NCBI GenBank assembly: GCA_027257055.1 | Contig: JAPVLO010000146.1 | Span: 682,001-746,000, forward strand | Origin: Cephalopachus bancanus | Taxonomy: Eukaryota > Chordata > Mammalia > Primates > Tarsiidae | Length of the DNA stretch: 64,000 bases | Reading direction: 5' to 3' | In this document: positions 56,115 to 64,000 of the stretch, piece by piece | Numbering within the stretch: position 1 is the stretch's first letter | How the letters are laid out: each line of letters opens with the position of its first letter | Program-made: the position numbers and the translations under genes | The notes under the pieces: generated by a model | What the model was told of the DNA's origin: nothing | Database searches by the model: none | What the model saw: the letters and a program-made list of their open reading frames with translations, nothing else

Positions 56115-56261
56115 AAAAATCTGGATACTTATGAGTTGCTCCTGGATTGGCATAAGCAACTTATTGATCAAAGGTGTGCTTAACTACTCTTAGCCAGTTA
56201 GAGTTATACTCGACAACTGGATGTTTGTGTGACTTGTAAACTATTGTCACAACTCAGGAAG

Positions 56262-56569
56262 TTTTTTTGTTTTTGTTTTTGTTTTTTGAGTTGGAGTCTC
56301 ACTCTGTCACCCAGGCTGGAGTGTAGTGGCATACTCATGGCCACTGCAGCCTCAATCTGCTGGGCTCAGGTGATCCTTTTGCCTCAGCCTTACAAGTAGC
56401 TGGAACTACAGGCATGTGCTACCATGCCTGGCTTATTTTTAAAATTTATTATAGAGATGAGGTTTCACCAAGTTGCCCAGGCTGGTCTCAAACCCCTGAG
56501 CTCAGGCAATCCTCTCACTTCTACCTCCCAAAGTGCTGGGATTACAGGCTTGATCCACCATGCCTGGCC
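56262..56569 (-). mobile_element. Alu, intermediate type, antisense
   Basis: A (TTTTTG)n tail, GAGTTGGAGTCTCACTCTGTCACCC, head complement CATGCCTGGCC. AAGTTTTTTTG and AAGTTTGTTTTTTT flank it. Confidence 0.94.
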
Positions 56570-58067
56570 AAGTTTGTTTTTTTAAACTTATTTTTTCCCA
56601 CATTTAGCCAAGGATTAGTAACTTGAAATTCCCTCTCAGATTGTTTCCAAAAGGATGCAGCTTTGGTCATGCACAGAGACTTCCAGAGAGCCAGGGATTA
56701 ATATGATACTATTTTTAAGCTTGACTTCCTAGGCATCACTCTTGTGGCAAAGTAACACATTGTGTAGTGAGTGTTTTGTCATGAGGTTATGTTTAAGTCA
56801 CTTGTGCTAGTGTTCTGCCCTGTGTTGATGAGTATATGTATGCAGCTTGCAGGATGCTTTCAAGTCTGCTCATGACTTGCACAGCCTAACTTATGCACAC
56901 AGACTTCCTGATCTCCAGAGTTGTCTATGATCCCAAGAGGGCTCTTCTTAGCTATCTCTTCCCTGTCTCTTGACTGGTTCTTTTCATTAAACTTCTGGCT
57001 ACCCTGCCATTTTTGTTTATGGCTGAGCCATTTGCCCCCTCTTAATTGTTCTCCACTATGGCCTTCACTGTTTTGAACAAGGCCTTTAATTTCTCTGTTC
57101 TAAATAAAGTCAGTCTCTTAGACAGTGTTCTTTGTCCTTGTGGCTTACCTTTCCATTTGGGCAGAAACTCTGTACCACTGCAGTGAAGCTGGGGATAAGG
57201 ACATCTTTTTTCTGGTGTGATATCCCCACTCTCCCAGTGGCCATGTGGAAAAGCCCCTGGTCTTTTGGGTTTGCTCCTCCTGGCATGAACCCTTTGTCCT
57301 TTGAGTGAATTGGGACATAGATCACATGGGCTACAGTATATTTTGTCTGCCACGCATGGGGTAGAGCTTCTTCCTTGTGAGTAGTGACTGAGTTGGGGAA
57401 TAGTGACCCAGTTCTAGAGACCCTGAAATTACATAAATCACCTACAGCTCTTTACAATTACATACATTAAATAAACTGAAATTCTTTGTCTGCAGAATTA
57501 CAGAGATTCTGCAATATGGTGCAGGAGGAGATGAGAAACTCCATTGGTCTGCCCTTCCTGGGTAAACCATGGCCCTAGACCAGGAGCTGGTGAGAAAAGG
57601 AGTCACTGTCTTCTTGCTTGCACACGTTTAGTTTAGAGTCTCTGTAACACAGAGTTGGGGGCAATGGAATGAGAAATGCAGCTGGTTGTGGCTCACATGC
57701 CACAAATTGCAACTGTTTTTAACAAAATTTATTCAATTTTCTTGAATGAATGTTTTTCCATTGTTATATGTCCTTCAGACACAATTTCCAGAGACTTTGA
57801 ATGACTTTTAAAAATATTTTTCACCAATTATATCACTGTTTTGCTGATGAGAAGATCCCCTGAATTCTTTAAAATTTTGGAAGTCTCATTCTCCTTTGCT
57901 TTTTTTTTCATTGCTGACCAATGGGAGGAGTATGCATAAGTAGGAATTCAGTGATCAAATGTCTTCCCTTTGTGGAAAAGTTCTTTTGAGCAAATAATAG
58001 GAAAGTTACATTCTAGGATCTTCCCCGCCTCTGTATCCTCAATCCCTTTAGCCATTAATGAGTAACA
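56570..58067. other. Unassigned stretch, 1.5 kb, probably old repeat
   Basis: The minus frame at 57042-57353 (103 codons) includes CSPCDLCPNSLKGQ but matches no family I know and has no supporting splice or start context. The sequence may continue the old L1 5' region. Confidence 0.35.
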
Positions 58068-58188
58068 TTTAAATATTTTTTTAAATTTTAAGGATGTGGG
58101 TACAATTCAGAATTAGGGATACAAGTTGTCATCATACAGGTAAAGTTTGGGCCTCCCTTTGGTTCCACTTCGCCTGGGTTGAGATCAG
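58068..58188 (-). mobile_element. Short L1 3' end, second 3' type, antisense
   Basis: AAATTTTAAGGATGTGGGTACAATTCAGAATTAGGGATACAAGTTGTCATCATACAGGTAAAGTTTGGGCCTCCC. It shares the AAACTTTACCTGTA variant with the copy at 11715. Confidence 0.78.
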
Positions 58189-59815
58189 ATACCAATAAGT
58201 AGTATTAACTTTGAATACATTAAGTATAATAGGAGTAAGTTGTAACTTTTGTTGGAGCTAGCATCAGCTGATAAATCACAGAATTAGTCTAATTGTTTTA
58301 GCATTTCTAAGAAATCTGATTTTAGATTTGTTGATAAAAATTTAGGGTGAGATTAAAGTTTAAGGTAAGATCTATAGCTTCAAATTTTTAAAAAGTATTT
58401 TTTGAATTATGTAAGTAATAAATATTTATCACAGAGAAAAGAGCAATATCTTTCCTTTCCAAAGTATTCTGATTGTTTAGGCATTCACTCTAATTAATAA
58501 TCACTTTAGTTTTTGTCTAGATAATAATTACTCTACTTTGGTTTAAATCTTCTCTTTTTTGTTACAATCCAAGTAAATGCTCAGTCACTCTCTCTTGAAG
58601 CCAATAAATTGAGAGGCAGAGAACTGGCAGAAAGTTTTATTTCTAAACTCAGAATTCAGAATTCAGGGTGACAGAACCTGGCATCTGACATTCCTATAAG
58701 CTGTCTGCTCTCCCCTTAGGTTTCATAGTCTGTTGTATAGTTTAGGGCTGCGTATCTGTAGATTGACTAGGTGACTCACAAAGCATTGCATAGAACTTAA
58801 GTTACAGCACGTTTTGTCAGTAGTAACATTTATGGTCCACATTTCCTGGTGCCAGTTACCAGGGGTAACTCATGGTTTCTCTTATCAGTAACACCAAGCA
58901 GAGGAGTTGATCAAATTTGCCACAGAGTAAGGGAGTTAACAGAGCCTATTACAAAGTAAAACATTATTTGCTACAACATACTGTTAACTAGTAGTCATAA
59001 CAGGCAAAAAATTATACAAAATTACAAGACTTATGGTTACATGGGTACTATATTTTTCAAATCTATGCCTACTGATAAAAGGAAGTGGATAAGGATTCAT
59101 TCCTCCCAGTTGAATGAGCAGTCTGCCAGGGAGTTAAGGATTCTTTGAAGTGACTTAAGGGGACTGTATAGGAGATAAGGGATAACACTTCCTTTGTTAA
59201 TTCTCAGGAATGTAAGTACACACAGGCCTGCTCACTCGGTTATGCCTTTCTTTAAGGGTTGTGGCAATATGGACAGTATGGACAGACAATAGCGGGTTTC
59301 CATATCATTTTCATTTTATTTTCAACATAACTTACTGGTTAAGAACCTAGCTTCAGAGTTGGAGTTGAGTGAGAAACAGTCTAGGTATTTCAAATATGGG
59401 ATTTAATAGAAGAAGTAGTGACAAAAGTGCTGAAAGGGCTGAAGGAGCAAAAATGGGACAGTGAGAAACTGACAGATTAGTAACTGCAGGAATCTGCTAC
59501 CGCCCTAAGGCTAGGGAAAAAAGAAAGGAAGAAATTGATGTTACCAGGCCATCAGGCATTTATCCCTGTTTCTGTTGAGGTTTGCTGTTGCTGCCAGAAG
59601 CACTGACACAACACTGGGGCCCACAGCTGCCACTGCTGCTACTGCTAAAGAACACTGGAATTTGTAGCCATCAGAGGCTGTTAGAGGATGAAAAATGGCT
59701 TCTCCCATCTCTCATCAATGATTCCCACTAGCACTGGGAGTTTATTGGAAGAAAATGTTGGTTGTTTACAGAGTCTAGAATTCAGAACTGTCTGGTGGAA
59801 TTTTCTGTAGTTCTA
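58189..59815. other. Unassigned stretch, 1.6 kb, possibly an old LTR or ERV remnant
   Basis: The region from about 58560 to 59300 has an LTR-like texture (AGAAAGTTTTATTTCTAAACTC, an antisense polyadenylation-like start), but no terminal repeats or coding remnant are seen. No gene. Confidence 0.35.
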
Positions 59816-59817
59816 TA

Positions 59818-59995
59818 ACCTATGTTGTCTGATACAACAGCCACCAATCACACGAGGACTGTTGGGCACTTGAAATGTATCTGAGATGACTAGGAACTGA
59901 ATTTTTAATTTAATTTAATTTTAAATTATTTTAATTTGAAGAACCACATGTGGCTAGTGGTTGCCATATTAGACAGCACAGACATAACATCTATG
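59818..59995. mobile_element. Palindromic mariner-class MITE, MARNA-like
   Basis: TGTTGTCTGATACAACAGCCACC on the left is roughly inverted in GTGGTTGCCATATTAGACAGCACA on the right, around an AATTTAATTTAATTTTAAATTATTTTAATTT core and CACATGTGGCTAG. The family name is from memory. Confidence 0.6.
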
Positions 59996-60059
59996 ATGCA
60001 GAGTAGATCATGGAATTGCTAGATAGGAACTGAGAGTAAATGGGCAAAGGATTGGTAGA

Positions 60060-60278
60060 GGATCAATGCTCAGACAGACTTGGTTCCTACATGGCTTTGT
60101 CAATCTCCAGCTGTGTAACCTTGGGCAAGTTACACAGTCTCTGGAAGCCATCTGTAAAAATGACAATGATAATAATACTGACCTCCCAAGATTATAGAGT
60201 TATTGGCAGAACTAAGTAAAATGATGCAATAAGTAAGATGATGAACTAAGTGCTCAATAAATGTTCATTATAATTATC
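60060..60278 (-). repeat. MIR, antisense
   Basis: CAATCTCCAGCTGTGTAACCTTGGGCAAGTTACACAGTCTCTGG and GTGCTCAATAAATGTTCATTATAATTATC are antisense MIR landmarks. Confidence 0.88.
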
Positions 60279-62100
60279 ACCTAAAATACACATTTTAAAA
60301 ACTTTGATGGGGACAGGGTAAGATACAGGAAGTCTACAAAGAGATACTAGTCCAATTTGTCTCCCAATGTTTCTTTGAGCTATAATTCTGCAAATATATT
60401 TGTTAACCATTTTCTTTCTCTCTCTTTCCTATGTTATTCTTTGTGTCTTTGTCTAGCAAGTAATTTCAGTGTCTCTATTCTTATTATAGTATGGACTTTT
60501 TAAACTTGATTTAATTATCATATTATTATAGCCATACTATTACAGAAGACTTAATTATCACACACTATGGAAGTTCACAATTATGTGAAAATAATGTTTG
60601 TTGGACCTGACACTGAGATATAAATTTCTTGTTATTTACTCTTTTGTTTCCTGGAGAGATTTTTCTGACACCTCTATGACATGCTAAGAGATTTAATTAT
60701 AATACATCACACTGTATGTTTATGTCTGACTTTTCCTTATCATATTCTTAAAGGTAAGATTTATAAATGTTTATAAATGTTTTTATGATAGGGCTAATAC
60801 ACTGCAGAGGCTTAATTTATTAAGAATTGAAATGTTACGTGTCAAATCTAGCCATCTCTTCCACAATCTCTTCTGTTCTTTCGATGGTTTTATGAGAGCA
60901 GACTAGCATCTGGAGATGTATCTCTTACATAATATTGCTACAGCCTATATATTGTTGATTGCTTATAGAACAATGTTCCAGTTAAAATGACAGGCATTTA
61001 ACAAGACAGAATCATTCTTGCAACTGCATTGAAGGAGTATCTTATCTTGGTTCCAGTCAGAAACAGGCTAATAAGACACACCTGGGAGTAAAATGATTCT
61101 TTCAAACCACTAAGTATTTTCATTGCTTATCTGCATTGCTGGACATTTCTTACACAACTTACAAGGGAGTCTTTTGAGAAAAGGGTAATATAAAAGAAAT
61201 GCTGCATCCTAAATGGAACCTAACCCAACAATAACAAGATTTGCCTGCAATGCAGCAATGTGGACCACTATTAATAATATGTGATGGCACATCAGGCTTT
61301 TCACCACAGCCAGACAATGCAGTGCGTTGCTCTAAATTTTTCCTGTGGATACTCTGCTAACACTAGTGGGAGCTCTTTACATTAAAAAAAGTCACAAGGT
61401 CTGCAATTGTTCTGCATCCTCTCTTTCTCTTGTTAGATCTGTTCATCATGCCTGGGGAGTTATCTTTAAGGGAATCATTTGCCAAGACTTGGATTAATTT
61501 TTAAAAACATTATGAGACACTAAAATATGGAAGTGAATAATTTGCTCCAATCTTCCTTTCCACCTCTAAACAATCTGTAAAAAGGAAATTAGCCCTGCTC
61601 ATTAGTGCTTCCAAAATAGACTGCCTAGTTGCCTGTGCTTTCTGTTATAGATGTTGTGAAGCCCCATATTCTATTTAACACCATATAAAACTCCAGGCAT
61701 GATGCCCAGACAAAGAGGGCGATTTCTTTCCAACTTTCACTTTCCAGATATCTGACTTGATCTTCAAGGACTGGGTGGCCTGGAAATCCTTGGGAGGCTG
61801 AGACTCCCACAATTACAAGATTATTTAATTTCCATTTTCATGCACTTTCTACAACCACCCCAACACATCTACATAATTCTATTTCTAATGAAGGGAGTTA
61901 AGGGAACAATCTGGAAGATAACGATCATGGACTATTGGATCTGTACATTTCCCTGGGGACCACAGAACCAGGCCCCTTCTTTACACATTGAGGTGAAGAC
62001 TCCAGGAGCTGAAGTGACTTGGCTCAGGCTTTCTTCTGATTCTTTCCAAGGAACCATGCTAAATGCATTAAAGAAAATGCATACCTTCCACTTGCTGGAG
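60279..62100. other. Repeat-free stretch, 1.8 kb
   Basis: The longest part of the window right of 21 kb without any recognised Alu, L1, L2 or MIR. It is AT-rich, contains several ATTAAT/TTAATTAT-type sequences (for example 60508-60560 and 61270-61280) and has no supported exon. It could hold conserved regulatory sequence. Confidence 0.45.
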
Positions 62101-62104
62101 AGTG

Positions 62105-62312
62105 GGTAGCACAGGGCTCACTAAATGTTAGGCACTATGCTAAGGTTTTTATGTGTAGTCTTTCATGTAAGTCTCATGCCAAAGCTACAAATTATTATTC
62201 CTCTTACTTTGTGGATTTATAAACTGCGACTTTGAGAGTTTAAATGTAGTCAGTTATGTCTGACTACAAAGGCCGTTTATTCAAGCCACTACACTACACT
62301 ATATTTTCTATG
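62105..62312 (+). repeat. MIR
   Basis: GGGCTCACTAAATGTTAGGCACTATGCTAAGG, AATTATTATTCCTCTTACTTTGTGGATTTATAAACTGCGAC are in MIR order. Confidence 0.75.
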
Positions 62313-62427
62313 CAGAATATTACTCATTCTCAAGAAAGAAGCATTACCAAGACATGGAGAATAATTTGAGAACCCAGGAGACAGAGAGATTACAGAAAAC
62401 ATATCCAGAGTATTATCCCTTAACAAT

Positions 62428-62640
62428 AATAATAATAATAGCTTCCATTAACTGAGTGTCTTCTATAGGCCAGGCACTTTATATTTGTTATTTTATTAGA
62501 TTATCACAATCTCCTTGTGAGGTAGGAATGATTATTCCTATTTTTCAGGTGAGAAAACTGAGAATTAGAGAAATTAAACAACAGTTAAACAAGTGGTAAA
62601 ATGAGGCTTATATCAAGGTTAAGTGACTTGAAACCTCACA
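62428..62640 (+). repeat. MIR
   Basis: AATAATAGCTTCCATTAACTGAGTGTCTTCTATAGGCCAGGCACTTTATATTTG, TTGTGAGGTAGGAATGATTATTCC and CAGGTGAGAAAACTGAGAATTAGAG. A clear MIR. Confidence 0.88.
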
Positions 62641-63094
62641 CTTTTACTCACCTTGAGTTCCTCACCCATGGAAACTGTTTACTAGGTATTGAATTGTGAA
62701 TAAGCAAATGTAAACATGAATGAATGGGGGCTGGAATGGAGTATTTTCCTTTTATGTAATGCCCACGTAGGCCTTGATTTGAAGTTTTTAAAAAGAAATT
62801 CATAAGAAATGCATGTTTTGTTTTGTTCCAAAAGGTAGAACTGGGACAAATCAGTGGAAATTGCAGACTTCCTGTGGCTTCCTGTACAGGAATCTGGCTG
62901 CAGAAAGTCTGTTGCCTGTATGACCTTCAATTCTATGATTCAAAGATTCTATGAGAGTCAGTGTCTCTACAGAGGCATAATAAGGAAAATCATTCCCATA
63001 GTGAGAGCCGTCTAGTAAAACAGTAACTAACCCATTTTTTAGGTTCTGAGCACATGACCACCTGCCAGAAATGCTGAGGAGGACAGTATTAAAT
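62641..63094. other. Unassigned non-coding stretch
   Basis: No recognised repeat; the overlapping minus-strand open frames lack support. Confidence 0.4.
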
Positions 63095-63545
63095 TGGGCA
63101 GTGTAGAAGATTGTTTGCAAAAATGACTGCAGTTATTCCCTTCCCTTTGCCCATCCCCTTTGTGAGATGACTTTGAAGCTCCTCCCATTGAGAGATAGTA
63201 TTTCTCTACTCCTGGAGCCTTGTGAATGGTTTTGCCCAAAAGAATGCAGCAGAAGCAATACTACAATATTTCTGAGTCTAGGCTTCAAAAGGGTTTGCAT
63301 GGTTTCAATCTCTTGAAATGCCAAGACTAGTAAGAGAACAAAAACTGTAGCTAGACTATGGCCTGCTGGAGAATGAGAGACTACATGGAGTAGAACTGTC
63401 CCCATCACTAGCTAGCCAATCTCTAGAAGTCAAGCCACCTAGCTGACTTGTAACTGACCACAGATTCATGAGGGAGTTCAACAGAGACCAGAAGAACCAA
63501 CCAGCTGACCTGTAAACTCGTGGGCAATAATAAATTTTACTGCAT
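63095..63545 (+). mobile_element. LTR remnant, MaLR/MLT1-like
   Basis: TTGCAAAAATGACTGCAGTTATTCCCTTCC, TGAGATGACTTTGAAGCTCCTCCCATTGAGAG, GCCTGCTGGAGAATGAGAGACTACATGGAG and AGACCAGAAGAACCAACCAGCTGACC follow the order of an old MLT1-class LTR. It is non-coding and no internal region is attached. Confidence 0.7.
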
Positions 63546-63738
63546 GATTTTCAAAAGTACTTCCTGAGTTGAAGGGAAGAGAGGGAATGCCTGACGTCTC
63601 AATCAGGAGAGTCCATGTCACTCTCATCTGCCTGCATTCCAGAAGGCCTCAGGGACTTTCCTCAATGGACATAGTAATGGACAAAATTACTTGGGCATCT
63701 TACTACTTGTCAGGCAATTAATGCTTTGCATAAATTAA

Positions 63739-63741
<3 letters not shown>

Positions 63742-63788
<47 letters not shown>
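63742..63788. repeat. (GT)n microsatellite at an Alu tail
   Basis: About 23 GT units occupy the position of the antisense Alu's tail, directly before CTGGAGCCTCACTCTGTCG. Confidence 0.96.
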
Positions 63789-63790
<2 letters not shown>

Positions 63791-64000
63791 GAGCCTCACT
63801 CTGTCGTCCAGGGTAGAGTTCAGTGGCATGCTCATGGCCACCACAGCCTCGACCTGTTGGGCTCAGGCGATCCTTCCGCCTCAGCCTTCCAAGTAGCTGG
63901 AACTACAAGGTGCGTGCTACCACACCCAGCTAATTTTTTGATTTATTGTAGAGACGATCATGTTGCCCAGGCTGGTCTCGAACCGCTGGGCTTAGGTAAT
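63789..64000 (-). mobile_element. Alu, antisense, cut by the window edge
   Basis: From CTGGAGCCTCACTCTGTCGTCC through GTGGCATGCTCATGGCCAC to GGTCTCGAACCGCTGGGC. The left-arm head lies past 64000. Confidence 0.93.

Noticed and set aside
57042..57353. A 103-codon minus frame with several Cys residues
   Set aside because: I considered a zinc finger. The spacing CSPCDLC does not continue into any regular Cys/His pattern, and no repeat units follow.
58560..59300. An endogenous retrovirus
   Set aside because: The texture is LTR-like, but I found no paired LTRs, primer site or gag/pol remnant, so I left it as unassigned.

Overview
This window is nuclear DNA from a primate, and it is almost entirely non-coding. 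Dimeric AluJ-type SINEs put it in primates. I see no AluS- or AluY-like elements. The youngest Alus belong to a different, CpG-rich lineage (head with GGCTCAGCCTGTAATCC, linker ending CTACAATAAATCAAAAAATTAGCC, right arm with GTGGCCGGGAGCGGCCAC). The youngest L1s have 3' ends unlike those of human L1PA. Together these point to a non-anthropoid primate. Tarsier is my best guess and a strepsirrhine is the alternative; this is inference without a database.

The only host gene I can support lies on the + strand in the first 18 kb. A 167-nt internal exon (1612-1778) joins in phase 0, across a 15.1-kb intron, to a terminal coding exon (16907-17017). A 3' UTR follows and probably ends near 18105. Upstream exons lie off the left edge. 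I cannot name the gene securely. From about 18.1 kb to the end I see no coding exon, so that part reads as intergenic or distal DNA.

Repeats account for most of the recognisable sequence. L1 fragments include an antisense copy at the left edge, a roughly 3.1-kb antisense insertion at 41034-44110 with a perfect 15-bp target-site duplication (TSD), an old L1M at 52.0-55.9 kb, and short 3' ends near 11.7, 20.7, 26.8, 46.9 and 58.1 kb. There are about 26 Alus, many with clear TSDs. Older material includes L2 pieces (about 21.3-22.6, 26.4, 27.8 and 45 kb), many MIRs, MaLR-type LTRs (24.35 and 63.1 kb) and DNA transposons: a hAT MER1-like element with an 8-bp TSD at 28473-29681, MER5-like and MER53-like pieces, and an internally deleted mariner at 44268-44798. 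Simple repeats include a 190-bp C/T-only tract, several (CA)n runs and a degenerate AT-rich minisatellite.

I found no new multi-gene system. The points most worth a second look are: a tRNA T-arm-like hairpin and a second hairpin in the young Alu lineage; two short non-Alu, non-L1 retroposed fragments with perfect TSDs (34364 and 36853); two alternative L1 3' UTR types; the mariner derivative; and the unnamed gene's terminal exons.
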